A stretch of 64,000 bases of DNA, taken from positions 62,001 to 126,000 of the IMG/VR virus record IMGVR_UViG_3300047546_003518; one strand, 5' to 3'. The translations under genes were made by a program, and so were the position numbers. The notes under the pieces are model-generated. The model saw only the letters and a list, made by a program, of their open reading frames with translations. It did no database searches and was not told the DNA's origin. Source of the stretch: a virus. Positions 8,811-17,835 of this stretch are shown here, one piece after another; position 1 is the first letter of the stretch; every line of letters begins with the position of its first letter.

Positions 8811-11800
8811 TTAGAATGAACCACCATCAACGGTACTGCTTTCGTTGAGAATACCACCAGCAGTTAGGCTGCTTGTTGATGTTACACGAACGAAAATGTA
8901 ATCGTTGAGTTCTGGTGCTGTATCAAACACAATACTTGTTACATTTGAAACTGTACTCAATGTGTAAGAGTATGTTGGTGCCTGAATCAAACCGTTAACG
9001 AATACTTGAGTATTGTCAATGCTTGATACTTCAACACCTGTGCTGAAGCTAGTTTCTGTACCGTCACCAGTAAAGTTCAATGTTGTAGCTGTAACAGCAA
9101 CGTTTTGTGGAACAAATTCGTTACGAGCCACACTCCAAACTAGAGTATAACCGTCCTGTAGCGCATCATCTGCATCCACATCGGCTAGGTCTCTGATACT
9201 TGCTAAAGCAATTCTACCATCAGCACGACCATCTGTGTAGTACAGATTAGTTGCACCTTCGTCGATTGCATCTGTATCAGGTGTTACAAATGTAAGTACA
9301 CCAGTACCACCGTTGTACGCAAGAATAGAAGCATCATCGGATGTTAAGCTGATAGCACTTCTTGCACGAGCATCGGTAAAGTATAGGTTTGTAGTACCTT
9401 CACTGATATCATCTGTATCTAAAGTAACTACACCGGTTGCACCGTTGACGCTGTGAACTGCGGCATCAGTGCTGATAACACCAGTCGAACTATTGTAGTT
9501 GATGTTTGAACCAGCACTTAGCGCACCTCTAGCACGAGCCACTGTATGGTAAAGATTTGTTGAACCTTCAGCAACCTTGTCAGTGTCTACATTGCCAAGA
9601 TTAAATGTGAACACACCAGTGGTACTATCATAGGCCAATACTGTGTTGTCATCTGTGGTTAAACTTACTGCACCAGCAGCTCGAGCATTTGTAAAGTACA
9701 AATTGCTTCCGCCTTCGGCTAGGTCATCGGTGTCATGATTTGACAAAGCAAAGTCAAACACACCTGTACCTGAGTTGTATGTCAGGTCGCCTGTGGCTGA
9801 AAAGTGAGCACGAGCATCGCTAGCACTTGGACCTGTGTATGTGAATACACCGGTCTGATTATCATAGCTAAATGATCCATCACCACCTGCATCTGTTGCA
9901 GAAACCACTGTGCGAATTTCACTGATCAATGGACTTTGATAAGTGAACACACCAGTTGCACTATCGTAGGTAAAGTCGTCACCTAATGAATATGCATTTC
10001 CAGCATTTGAGTGCGAGGCACTTACTGCTCCTCGGTAGTCGCTGTCAGTTGGACCAGCAAATGAGAACGCACCAGTTGCACTATCATAGCTCAGTGTACC
10101 ATCACCGCTTGTAGTGCTTGCTGAAAAATGAGCACGAGTTTCACTTGCACTTGGACCCGTCATGCTGAACACGCCAGTTGCGCTGTCATATGTAAAGTTG
10201 CCATCGCCACTTACAAAATTGGCACTCACTGCTCCACGATATTCAGTGTTTGTAGGACCAGCAAATGAGAACGCACCAGTTGCACTATCATAGCTCAGTG
10301 TACCATCACCGCTTGTAGTACTTGCTGAGAAGTGAGCACGAGTTTCACTTGCACTTGGACCTGTCATACTGAACACGCCGGTTGCGCTGTCATAAGTGAA
10401 GTTGCCATCACCGCTGACAAAATTGGCGCTTACTGCATTTCTTGCACGGCTGTCTGTGAAGTACAAGTTTGTTGTACCTTCAGACAAATCATCTGTGTCA
10501 TGGTTGCTGATATCGCTTACTGTACCAGTTACATCACCTACCAAGTCTCCGTTGAATGTAGTTGCTGTTACATCGCCTGTAACATTTACATCCTTGTTGA
10601 GATCCCAGCTGTCTGTGCCACTAGCATAAGTGATTGTTGCGCTAGCGCCAGCAACGGTAATACCAGCACCATTGGCTGCGGCTGCATTTGCAGAACCCAC
10701 TGCCAAGGTTAGATTTTTATCAGCAATGTCAACTGTTGTTGAATTTACAGTTGTTACTGTACCATTAACTGTTAAATCACCGCTAACTGTTACATCAGCA
10801 AATGTAACATTGTCAGCTGTGCCAACAGATTGACCAATACTGATTACGCCAGTACTATTGTCGTAGCTAACACCTGTTCCAGCTGATAGTGCTGCACGAG
10901 CACGAGCATCGGTAAAGTATAGATTTGATGAACCTTCTGCAATATCATCTGTATCTAACGCCGAAGCATTGGCTGAAATTACACCAGTTGCAGAGTCATA
11001 ACTGATACCGTTGCCTGCAGATAGTTCACCGCGAATATTTGCGGCTGTTACTTTAGCAAAAGTAAATGCACCAGTTGTGTTGTCATAGCTTAGGCCGCCG
11101 TGACCGGTACCAGTTGTACCGGCACTGAAGTGAGCACGAGCCTCGCTGGCACTTGGACCTGTGTATGTGAATACACCAGTTGCGCTGTCGTAGCTGAATG
11201 AGCCATCACCGCCTGCATCGCTGGCTGAGAAGTGAGCGCGAGCTTCACTGGCATTTGGACCAGTGTATGTGAATACACCAGTTGCACTATCGTAGCTGAA
11301 TGAACCATCACCACCTGCATCACTTGCTGAAAAGTGAGCACGAGCCTCGCTGGCACTTGGACCAGTGTATGTGAAAGTACCTGTGGCTGAATCATATGAG
11401 AATGAGCCATCACCACCTGCATCACTTGCTGAAAAATGAGCGCGAGCCTCACTAGCACTTGGACCAGTGTATGTGAATGCACCTGTTGTGCTGTCGTAGC
11501 TAAATGAGCCATCGCCACCAGCATCAGTTGCACTTACTGCATTACGAGCACGAGTGTCTGTGTAGTAAAGGTTAACTGAGCCTTCGCCAATGGTATCTGT
11601 ATCTGGAGTTGCAAAAGTAAACACACCAGTGCTGTTATCATAAGCAAGGATATTGGCATCGTCTGTGGTTAAGCTTACAGCATTACGGGCACGACTGTCA
11701 GTATAGTACAGATTTGTTGAACCTTCAGACAAATCATCTGTGTCGTGATTTGATAAAGCAAATCCAATCACACCAGTTGTAGAATTGTATGTTAGGTCAC

Positions 11801-12839
11801 CAGTCACTGAAACAGCACTACGAGCGCGAGCATCTGTAAAGTACAGATTTGTTGAACCTTCGCTGATACCATCAGTGTCTGGCTTTGTGAATGTTAACAC
11901 ACCAGTGCCCGAGTTATATGCTAATACTGTGTTATCGCTGGTAGTTAAGCTGATAGAACTTCTTGCACGAGCAGCAGTATGATAAAGATTTGTAGTACCT
12001 TCGGTGATATCATCTGTATCAAGAACTACAACGCCAGTTGCACCATTTACACTATGAACTGCGGCGTCGGTGCTGATTACACCTGTTGAGCTGTTATAGT
12101 TGATGTTGGCACCAGCACTTAGCGCACCTCTGGCACGAGCTACTGTGTGATAAAGGTTTGTTGCGCCTTCTGTTACTTTATCTGTATCTGGTGTATTCCA
12201 AGTAAACTCACCAGTGGTGCTGCTGTATGAAAGCAAAGAAGAATCATCAGTTGTTAAACTTACAGCATTACGAACACGAGTGTTAGTATAGAATAAGTTT
12301 GATGTACCTTCAAGAATACCATCGGTAGTTGGCCAAGCAAAACTAAACTGACCAGTTGTAGAATCATAGTCTAGTACAGATGAGTTGTTACCAGACAAGC
12401 TGATTGCACTTCTAGCACGAGCATCAGTGAAGTATAGATTAGTTACACCTTCGCTGAGACCATCAGTATCGTTGATGGTAATACTTGCAATTTCTTGATC
12501 AACATAACCTTTGGTTGCAGCATCTAAATTGTTACTAGGTGCACCTGACAATACTAGCGTACCAGTCATTGTACCACCGGCTAATGCTAGTTTTCCTGCT
12601 AATGCGTTAGTTACTGTAGAAGCAAAACTTGCATCATCACTGATAGCTGCGGCCAACTCGTTAAGTGTATCAAGAGCTGCTGGTGCTGAGTCAATCAGGT
12701 TAGCAATGTTACTTTTAACGAAGGCCGTAGAAGCAACCTGCGTTGTGTTAGTAGCGTCAGCAGCGGTTGGGGCTGTTGGCGTACCACGAAGATCAACACT
12801 TTCTTGAATAGAACTTGATCTAGCTTTAATTAAAGGCAT
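8811..12839 (-). CDS. Giant repeat-rich tail fibre protein
   Basis: A 1342-residue fibre. The N-terminal ~130 residues (TTQVASTAFVKSNIANLI, LAGGTMTGTLVLSGAP, LDAATKGYVDQEI) form the usual fibre head module. The shaft consists of two interleaved repeat types: one around DDLSEGSTNLYFTDARARS and one around GDGSFSYDSATGVFTYTGP. The C-terminal ~80 residues (FTGDGTETSFSTG, VFVNGLIQAPTYSYTL) match a module also present in the 381-residue upstream protein, and the chain ends TVDGGSF. It lacks an S74 domain, so folding help may come from another protein. Translation starts after AAAAAGGAAA. It is probably a receptor-binding or shaft fibre. Confidence 0.8.
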   Translation of the reverse strand: MPLIKARSSSIQESVDLRGTPTAPTAADATNTTQVASTAFVKSNIANLIDSAPAALDTLNELAAAISDDASFASTVTNALAGKLALAGGTMTGTLVLSGAPSNNLDAATKGYVDQEIASITINDTDGLSEGVTNLYFTDARARSAISLSGNNSSVLDYDSTTGQFSFAWPTTDGILEGTSNLFYTNTRVRNAVSLTTDDSSLLSYSSTTGEFTWNTPDTDKVTEGATNLYHTVARARGALSAGANINYNSSTGVISTDAAVHSVNGATGVVVLDTDDITEGTTNLYHTAARARSSISLTTSDNTVLAYNSGTGVLTFTKPDTDGISEGSTNLYFTDARARSAVSVTGDLTYNSTTGVIGFALSNHDTDDLSEGSTNLYYTDSRARNAVSLTTDDANILAYDNSTGVFTFATPDTDTIGEGSVNLYYTDTRARNAVSATDAGGDGSFSYDSTTGAFTYTGPSASEARAHFSASDAGGDGSFSYDSATGTFTYTGPSASEARAHFSASDAGGDGSFSYDSATGVFTYTGPNASEARAHFSASDAGGDGSFSYDSATGVFTYTGPSASEARAHFSAGTTGTGHGGLSYDNTTGAFTFAKVTAANIRGELSAGNGISYDSATGVISANASALDTDDIAEGSSNLYFTDARARAALSAGTGVSYDNSTGVISIGQSVGTADNVTFADVTVSGDLTVNGTVTTVNSTTVDIADKNLTLAVGSANAAAANGAGITVAGASATITYASGTDSWDLNKDVNVTGDVTATTFNGDLVGDVTGTVSDISNHDTDDLSEGTTNLYFTDSRARNAVSANFVSGDGNFTYDSATGVFSMTGPSASETRAHFSASTTSGDGTLSYDSATGAFSFAGPTNTEYRGAVSANFVSGDGNFTYDSATGVFSMTGPSASETRAHFSASTTSGDGTLSYDSATGAFSFAGPTDSDYRGAVSASHSNAGNAYSLGDDFTYDSATGVFTYQSPLISEIRTVVSATDAGGDGSFSYDNQTGVFTYTGPSASDARAHFSATGDLTYNSGTGVFDFALSNHDTDDLAEGGSNLYFTNARAAGAVSLTTDDNTVLAYDSTTGVFTFNLGNVDTDKVAEGSTNLYHTVARARGALSAGSNINYNSSTGVISTDAAVHSVNGATGVVTLDTDDISEGTTNLYFTDARARSAISLTSDDASILAYNGGTGVLTFVTPDTDAIDEGATNLYYTDGRADGRIALASIRDLADVDADDALQDGYTLVWSVARNEFVPQNVAVTATTLNFTGDGTETSFSTGVEVSSIDNTQVFVNGLIQAPTYSYTLSTVSNVTSIVFDTAPELNDYIFVRVTSTSSLTAGGILNESSTVDGGSF
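10031..10438 (-). repeat. Tandem duplication of a 68-codon fibre unit (204 nt x 2)
   Basis: Two nearly identical 204-base copies lie inside the 1342-residue fibre gene (for example GGACCAGCAAATGAG at 10051 and again at 10255). The encoded unit runs from SANFVSGDG to YRGAV. The few differences are mostly synonymous, so the duplication is recent or kept similar by recombination. Boundaries are approximate. Confidence 0.8.
11121..11528 (-). repeat. Four tandem 34-codon repeats (102 nt) in fibre shaft
   Basis: Four consecutive 102-base units encode a 34-residue block with DAGGDGSFSYDS, TGPSASEARAHFSAS. Protein identity is much higher than nucleotide identity, because codons vary between copies. 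That suggests selection for the protein repeat with older duplication than the 204-base pair nearby. Boundaries are approximate. Confidence 0.8.
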
Positions 12840-12916
12840 TTTTGTTTTTCCTTTTTAATGAGTTTCTCTGAAACTCGTCGACCGTTGAATATGGAGTCGT
12901 GGCCAATAGGAAAAAA

Positions 12917-14062
12917 TTAAATAACCAACAACCAGAAGTTTTTCGTTATATCAACGCTTCCGTTGCTGGCTGTTATAGCAATTTCATATCTACTTGGACT
13001 GCTATTGTTTGGGGCAGTTCCAACTAAATTTGATCCGCTAATGGATAACCATCCAATGTTTGCTTCTCCGGCATTTGCAGGAGAAATAGTAATACTTGCA
13101 GCATTATTTACTTCAAGACTAAAATTAATAGCATCTCCACCAGAAAAAGTTCCAATATAGGAATTGCTATCTGTCCAATGAGGTACAGAAACCCCATAGT
13201 GAATCAGCTCATGGAATACAAATTCGTTGCCACTGGTATCAATTAATGTTAAATCCTGCGGTGTATTCCAAAATGACCCAGATACTGTAGCAGTTTCAAT
13301 CATGAGTTGCATGATGTTTGGAGAAGGATAATCAATCCTTGTAACTGCCTTGTTGCCAATCTTGGCACCAGTACCGTAGGTAATGTCAGTTGCTACAATT
13401 GTAATTGTGTTATACTGAGCAATTGTACCGTAACTTACATCTGTGACTGTGGGTCTAGCACGATCGGTTGAAGTGGTACTCTTTAAAACTTTGATTAATA
13501 TTCTTGCACCAGCTTCTGGTGCTTCATCAAAACTAACAATGTGACCACTAACCAGTGTAAAACTATATGTTGGTTCTTGTTGTATACCATCAATGCTGAC
13601 TACTAAATTGTTCATCGTTGGAACAGTAGTAATAATGTCAAAATTTAACGAAGTACCATCGCCAACAAAATATCGATTGATTACAGTCAGCGCCTGTGTC
13701 TGAGATCTAAATCCGCCAATGTTAGAGTCATAAGATATAACTTGACCGTCTGATACACCAATGGTATTAACATCAGACAAATCGTTAAGTGTAAGATTTG
13801 TAATTGTTGTGCCAATTGAACTACTGAGATTTGAAGTAACAGTATCAACATAATCTTTGTTTGTTAATGTTTGCCAAGCAGATCCGTCATAGTATTCAGG
13901 TTTAGTAATACTACTGGCAAACCGCAGATATCCAGCAACACTTAAAGCTGGTCGTTCAGTATCGTCACCTGCAGGAAGCTTTAAGGCACCTGTGCCTAAA
14001 ATTTTAAGGACACCAGAATCTGGCTCCAGCGCCTCCTGCGAGTGATTGGTCTTAATTGACAT
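12917..14062 (-). CDS. Fibre-like protein with C-terminal Ig/cadherin-like domain
   Basis: A 381-residue protein. The first ~120 residues look like a fibre head segment (GVLKILGTGALKLPAGDDTERP, YLRFASSITKPEYYDGSAW). Residues ~130-195 (YFVGDGTSLNFDI...VSIDGIQQEPTYSFTL) match the C-terminal module of the 1342-residue fibre next door. The last ~80 residues (ISPANAGEANIGWLSISGSNLVGTAP, YEIAITASNG) resemble the putative Ig (He_PIG) fold used for adhesion. Its start overlaps the holin stop (TAATG), so translation is coupled. It is probably an adhesin or fibre connector; the receptor is unknown. Confidence 0.7.
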   Translation of the reverse strand: MSIKTNHSQEALEPDSGVLKILGTGALKLPAGDDTERPALSVAGYLRFASSITKPEYYDGSAWQTLTNKDYVDTVTSNLSSSIGTTITNLTLNDLSDVNTIGVSDGQVISYDSNIGGFRSQTQALTVINRYFVGDGTSLNFDIITTVPTMNNLVVSIDGIQQEPTYSFTLVSGHIVSFDEAPEAGARILIKVLKSTTSTDRARPTVTDVSYGTIAQYNTITIVATDITYGTGAKIGNKAVTRIDYPSPNIMQLMIETATVSGSFWNTPQDLTLIDTSGNEFVFHELIHYGVSVPHWTDSNSYIGTFSGGDAINFSLEVNNAASITISPANAGEANIGWLSISGSNLVGTAPNNSSPSRYEIAITASNGSVDITKNFWLLVI

Positions 14063-14508
14063 TAACTTTTCCCGGCAATCTTCTCTTGGCTACGGCCATA
14101 TGCTGCCAAACCTAGTACAGCACCCATGGCAATGTGATACAATCCTGCACCTTGCAATGTCAGCGGGCTCCATTGGCTAGTTACTTGGCCGCCTTGAAGG
14201 GCTTGTAACACGCTCCAAAGCACTGGGAAAATCACAAAGTCAGTTGCACAAGTAATCATATAGATAAAGGCCATCATTGGGCGCCATTTGCTATTGATAA
14301 ACTTGCCAAATTTGTCATCTGTTTCCAATGTATTTGTTGCACCCTGAACAGCTACTTGGGCAGCAGCATCTGCAACGGCTTTGGTTTTTGCTGCTTCATC
14401 GGCGCTTGACCAACCACCAGCAGCTACACGAGCATCAATGTTTACTTGTGCTTTTGGACTAAGTGCATTAAAAGCACCACTATCGTCATAATCATCAAAT
14501 TTTGGCAT
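14062..14508 (-). CDS. Holin, three-TM GTA/phage release type
   Basis: A 148-residue protein whose C-terminal half matches the 'holin of 3 TMs, for gene-transfer release' pattern: KWRPMMAFIYMITCATDFVIFPVLW, then SPLTLQGAGLYHIAMGAVLGLAAYGRSQEK. Two clear hydrophobic spans and a weaker third are visible, placing it in the inner membrane. There it would form the lesion that lets lysis enzymes reach peptidoglycan. The N-terminal ~75 residues are soluble and Ala/Asp-rich. The longer frame opens 21 bases earlier, but AAGGAG lies 10 bases before the ATG at 14508, so that is the start. A late box at 14530-14536 precedes it. No endolysin gene is adjacent. Confidence 0.8.
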   Translation of the reverse strand: MPKFDDYDDSGAFNALSPKAQVNIDARVAAGGWSSADEAAKTKAVADAAAQVAVQGATNTLETDDKFGKFINSKWRPMMAFIYMITCATDFVIFPVLWSVLQALQGGQVTSQWSPLTLQGAGLYHIAMGAVLGLAAYGRSQEKIAGKS

Positions 14509-14529
14509 GGATTCGAATCTCCTTACCAT

Positions 14530-14536
14530 TATTTAG
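14530..14536 (-). promoter_or_regulatory. Late promoter box CTAAATA
   Basis: CTAAATA on the minus strand. With T4 spacing the transcript would begin at AAGGAG, so the Shine-Dalgarno would be the very 5' end of the mRNA, 16 bases before the holin ATG. It would drive holin, the 381-residue protein and possibly the giant fibre. Confidence 0.65.
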
Positions 14537-14543
14537 TAAAGGA

Positions 14544-14774
14544 TCACTTTTTTAAATTCAAAAAAGATTTAATAGCGTTGGAAACTTCGGCTGCAAAATC
14601 GTTGCCTGCATCAACTGCTCCCCATTTTCCAACAGGGCAAACAGACTTAGCAATTGTTACTTTGAGATTTACCAAACATCCGCACATACTGCATTGTTTT
14701 GTTGATCGGCGGTAATACTCACATCGCTGGCAATGTCCTGCCCTTTCTAATCTAACTGGCATGCTAGTAAACAT
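14544..14774 (-). CDS. Cys-rich mini-protein (DUF6171-like zinc-ribbon type)
   Basis: A protein of up to 76 residues with six cysteines in the arrangement HCQRCEYYRRSTKQCSMCGC...SVCPVGKW. This looks like a small metal-binding knuckle and resembles the phage DUF6171 pattern. The C-terminal tail is amphipathic. Two in-frame starts exist (14774 and 14762); no strong Shine-Dalgarno separates them. A CTAAGTA box ends 7 bases before the first ATG, so the message may be nearly leaderless. It lies between the capsid terminator and the holin promoter as a single-gene unit. Function is unknown. Confidence 0.65.
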   Translation of the reverse strand: MFTSMPVRLERAGHCQRCEYYRRSTKQCSMCGCLVNLKVTIAKSVCPVGKWGAVDAGNDFAAEVSNAIKSFLNLKK

Positions 14775-14781
14775 AGACTTC

Positions 14782-14788
14782 TACTTAG
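14782..14788 (-). promoter_or_regulatory. Variant late box CTAAGTA
   Basis: CTAAGTA on the minus strand, 7 bases before the first ATG of the Cys-rich mini-protein and just past the capsid terminator. It differs from the CTAAATA boxes by one base. The same variant recurs in the head module. Confidence 0.35.
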
Positions 14789-14794
14789 CCAAAA

Positions 14795-14820
14795 GAAAAG
14801 GGCTCCAAAGAGCCCTTTTC
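14795..14820 (-). terminator. Rho-independent terminator after major capsid gene
   Basis: Eleven perfect pairs (GAAAAGGGCTC with GAGCCCTTTTC) around a four-base loop, followed on the minus strand by TTTT. It lies 27 bases past the gp23 stop and ends the head operon. It closely resembles the terminator at 4363-4387 in layout. Confidence 0.9.
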
Positions 14821-14846
14821 CATTTTAAACTTAATCCAATCAGTGA

Positions 14847-16052
14847 TTAGATGAAGCTTAGTGCGCCGCTGTCGATTGCAATTGTGTTTACATAGTCGGC
14901 AGCATTACCCAGAGATGAAGAGCTGTTTGAAAGCTCAACATAGCCATAGCGTGTCATGAAACTGACAGTTGGCTCAAATGTTGCTGGGTCAAGGATAACA
15001 CCACTGCTCATCAATGGGATGTATGGGCAGTAGAATGCTGGTGCATCCATTTCGTTAGCACCCTTGTAACCTACTAGAACTGGAGCATCATCACCAGCAT
15101 AGTGGTTTACATATACACGAACAGAGCTGTTCAATGTACCAACGAACTTGGTGTTTGTTGGGGCTTCGAAAGTACCTTCTGTTGTTCTTGCGAACGCAGA
15201 AGTTGTAGCACTTTGTAGAATTGTCAATGCTGTTGGGCTAACAACAATGTAGTTACCAGCACCACGACGTGTACGAGCAGCAATGTCGTTAGCAGCACGG
15301 TTGATCAGAACTGCTAGAGCAGCGTGTTGGTCACCAACGAAAGAAGCCTGACCACTTACAGCTGACTGATCGTATGTGGCAAATGCACCACCAGCAAGAG
15401 CTGTCAAGCTAGCAATGATTTCCTGGTCAATTTCAGCAGTAATTTCTTGTGCTAGAGCGGCCATGATTTCTGCTTCAACATCAACACCGTGGATGGCGTT
15501 AGCGTCTTGAGCAGCTTCAAATGTCCAACGAGCACTTAGCTTACGGCTCTTAGCTTCAACAGTTTCTTTCAGGATCTGGATGTTCATCTTCTTACCAGCA
15601 ACACCTTCAAGAGCACTTGTTGCAGCGGCTGTACCAGCAGCAGCACCAGAGTACTGTTGAGCAATCTTGAATGGGCTTAGTGCTTCATCGTTTGCACTTA
15701 CTGCACCACCAATAACATCACCAGCAGCACCACCTGTACGCTCAGTTGCAGCTTCTGCGTAACGAACACGCAGAGTATGAATCTGAGAAACTGGGCCTTG
15801 CATTGGCTGAACACCAACTAGCTCGTTAGCAATAGTTGTTGGCATTACACGACGGATAACAGGAAGAATTACCTTGTTTAGAACGGCAACGTTACCAGCG
15901 GCTGTAGCGCCAGATGTAGCTGTTTCTGTTAGGTACTTCTTGGTGTTTTCCAAACATACTTCCATTGTGGTCTTTCTCTGACCACTTAGACCTTCTACTA
16001 GGGCTTCCTTAGTAGCAGACCAATTTTTAGCTTCGAATAGAGCTTGTGACAT
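14847..16052 (-). CDS. 23: Major capsid protein gp23
   Basis: A 401-residue HK97-fold capsid protein of the T4 gp23 family. Recognised segments are VLNKVILPVIRRVMPTTIANELVGVQPM, GPVSQIHTLRVRYA, KSRKLSARWTFEAAQDANAIHG, and RRGAGNYIVVSPTALTIL. It is shorter than T4 gp23 (521 residues), as is usual for environmental T4-like phages, and probably lacks part of the insertion domain. In T4 the N-terminal ~65 residues are removed by gp21; here the N-terminal segment MSQALFEAKNWSATKEA could be that propeptide. A good Shine-Dalgarno (TTAGGAGAC) precedes the ATG. It ends the gp67-21-22-23 operon before a strong terminator. Confidence 0.95.
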   Translation of the reverse strand: MSQALFEAKNWSATKEALVEGLSGQRKTTMEVCLENTKKYLTETATSGATAAGNVAVLNKVILPVIRRVMPTTIANELVGVQPMQGPVSQIHTLRVRYAEAATERTGGAAGDVIGGAVSANDEALSPFKIAQQYSGAAAGTAAATSALEGVAGKKMNIQILKETVEAKSRKLSARWTFEAAQDANAIHGVDVEAEIMAALAQEITAEIDQEIIASLTALAGGAFATYDQSAVSGQASFVGDQHAALAVLINRAANDIAARTRRGAGNYIVVSPTALTILQSATTSAFARTTEGTFEAPTNTKFVGTLNSSVRVYVNHYAGDDAPVLVGYKGANEMDAPAFYCPYIPLMSSGVILDPATFEPTVSFMTRYGYVELSNSSSSLGNAADYVNTIAIDSGALSFI

Positions 16053-16067
16053 TTTATGTCTCCTAAA

Positions 16068-17180
16068 TTAAATCTTAATACCAGCGAGTTTACGGAGCTG
16101 TTGAATTGTATCGTCAGCTTCGGCTGGGGCAGCAACTGGCTCGGTCTGAGTCTTGTTGCCTGTAATCACAGTCTTCTGCGATTGTTGTCCTTCAATGAGT
16201 TGTTTCTTCTCGCGACGAACTTCTTCATTTAGAACCGATGGCAAGAACTTTTGGAATTGATCTTTTAGCTTAGAAGTATCTGTGCTTTCCAGTAACTCTT
16301 CCATAATGGCTCTCTTATCTTTTGACAATGGAGCACATAAATCTTGCATTACGCGAACTCGCTGTGCTTGATCTTCCGCAATGCGCTGACGACGAAGCGA
16401 CTCGCTGATAATTTCTTCTTTCTGATTGATAGTGTTTTTAGCCTCTGTTAGTTCTGATTGAATTTCTTCAATTTTACGGTTCAATTGACTGACAGTAGTA
16501 CCATCAGCAAATTTACTTGCCATAAATTCGGCAGCAAATGCTTCCATGATCTTACGACCAAAGTTGTTTTCTTTTGCTTCACGAATATCTGTTTTGAGCT
16601 GTGTCATTTCTTTCTTGAAAGTTTCAGTTACTAAGGCGTTGACCTTTTCGCTGGCTTTCTTAACAAAATTTGACTTGGCTTCATTGATTGCAGTACGACC
16701 TTCAGCAACTAGTTTTACACGAGCTTCTACTAATCTCTTGTGATCTTCATGCAATTCAGCTAGTTCACCAGTTAACTTGCGTAGCGCAAATTCTTCTAGT
16801 CTAGCAAATGCGTCTTTTTGTCCTGCACGATCATTGCGAAGTTCTTGAATTTCCTTTGACAAGGTTTCAATTACCAGCTTCTGTAACAAAGCTGTATCTT
16901 CTTTGATCTTGGCAGCATACTTTGTACGCTGTGCCATTGCTTCTTCGCGCAATGTTTTTAAGTCAGCTGCACCAGCATTGATGGTGTCTTGCATTAACTT
17001 GTCCATTGCTTCAATTAGCTGACTCTTGTCGTGTTCGTAGCGTGATGCAAACTCTTCACGAAGTTCAGCTGTAACTTCTTCACGGCTTTCGGCTAAGTGT
17101 TTTTCCCAAGCGGCATTGATGTTATCGCGCACCTCTTCGGAAAGAACAGTTGAACCAAGCATATCTGTAAATTGACTCAT
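16068..17180 (-). CDS. 22: Prohead core scaffolding protein gp22
   Basis: A 370-residue, highly charged, almost wholly helical protein, as expected of gp22. It starts MSQFTDMLGSTVLSEEVRDNI, has long coiled-coil stretches rich in Glu, Lys and Ala, and ends DDTIQQLRKLAGIKI. In T4, gp22 forms the inner core around which gp23 assembles and is later degraded to small peptides by gp21. The order gp21-gp22-gp23 matches T4. GAGGAG lies just before the ATG. A Gln/Thr-rich linker (GQQSQKTVITGNKTQTEPVAAP) separates the C-terminal ~25 residues, which in T4 bind capsid protein. Confidence 0.92.
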   Translation of the reverse strand: MSQFTDMLGSTVLSEEVRDNINAAWEKHLAESREEVTAELREEFASRYEHDKSQLIEAMDKLMQDTINAGAADLKTLREEAMAQRTKYAAKIKEDTALLQKLVIETLSKEIQELRNDRAGQKDAFARLEEFALRKLTGELAELHEDHKRLVEARVKLVAEGRTAINEAKSNFVKKASEKVNALVTETFKKEMTQLKTDIREAKENNFGRKIMEAFAAEFMASKFADGTTVSQLNRKIEEIQSELTEAKNTINQKEEIISESLRRQRIAEDQAQRVRVMQDLCAPLSKDKRAIMEELLESTDTSKLKDQFQKFLPSVLNEEVRREKKQLIEGQQSQKTVITGNKTQTEPVAAPAEADDTIQQLRKLAGIKI

Positions 17181-17190
17181 AGTAATCTCC

Positions 17191-17829
17191 TCAGACTTTC
17201 TTTAAACTTGAAATGAACTTTGTAACTTCATTTACAAGATGTTTTTGTGCGGACCGATCGTGGTTCACCGCGTAGGCCACATCCATTAGAGCGGCACGTC
17301 GACGATTTCCCAGTACTCTTTCATAAATGGCAGTAGGATAAGCTTCTGGCGCACTTGGTTGTGCTACCACATCAACAGTTACAATTTCAAAATCAGATAC
17401 ATTACCTGATTCTTGAACATTGCCTGATCCGCGGCTGCTTACGCCTAACTTAACACCACTTTCGAGTAATGTTTTGATAATGTTTCCCATTGGAGTTGGA
17501 ATGAGCTTTAGCTTACCATACCCGTTTGGACCATCCATCCACATCTCTGTAACCATGTGACTTACGCGGTCAATGTTTACTTGTAAATCATCCGGATGAT
17601 CTGCTTCTCCAAGTACAGAGAAACCACTATCTAATCGTTTACGAATGCTCTCTACAGCATTGGCAATTTCATTTACAGGATATACACGCTGATTGTGATT
17701 GCGTACACCTCCCTGGATAAAAATACCTTTCATGTAGAGATCCTTACCGCCACTGACAGACTCTTTGGTTTCAACAACCATACCTGCCTGATCAAATGTT
17801 AAATTTTCTCTTAGTGGCTGTAGGTTCAT
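17191..17829 (-). CDS. 21: Prohead core protease gp21 (S80-type serine protease)
   Basis: A 212-residue protease. Recognised blocks are MKGIFIQGGVRNHNQRVYP, GEADHPDD with the likely catalytic His, and GVSSRGSG with the catalytic Ser, followed by VTVDVVAQPSAPEAYPTAIYE. This is the herpes-protease-like fold shared by T4 gp21. It cleaves scaffold and capsid proteins once the prohead is closed. It lies between the gp67-like and gp22 genes, 10 bases before the latter. Length and motif order match the family, and nothing essential is missing. Confidence 0.93.
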   Translation of the reverse strand: MNLQPLRENLTFDQAGMVVETKESVSGGKDLYMKGIFIQGGVRNHNQRVYPVNEIANAVESIRKRLDSGFSVLGEADHPDDLQVNIDRVSHMVTEMWMDGPNGYGKLKLIPTPMGNIIKTLLESGVKLGVSSRGSGNVQESGNVSDFEIVTVDVVAQPSAPEAYPTAIYERVLGNRRRAALMDVAYAVNHDRSAQKHLVNEVTKFISSLKKV

Positions 17830-17835
17830 TTTGGA

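Noticed and set aside
12857-12875. Hairpin with arms GAGTTTC/GAAACTC upstream of the giant fibre
   Set aside because: No T run follows on either strand, so it is not called a terminator; it may be a leader hairpin or chance.
14508-14529. Longer holin start at 14529
   Set aside because: That ATG lies before the Shine-Dalgarno AAGGAG and directly on the late box, so the ATG at 14508 is favoured.
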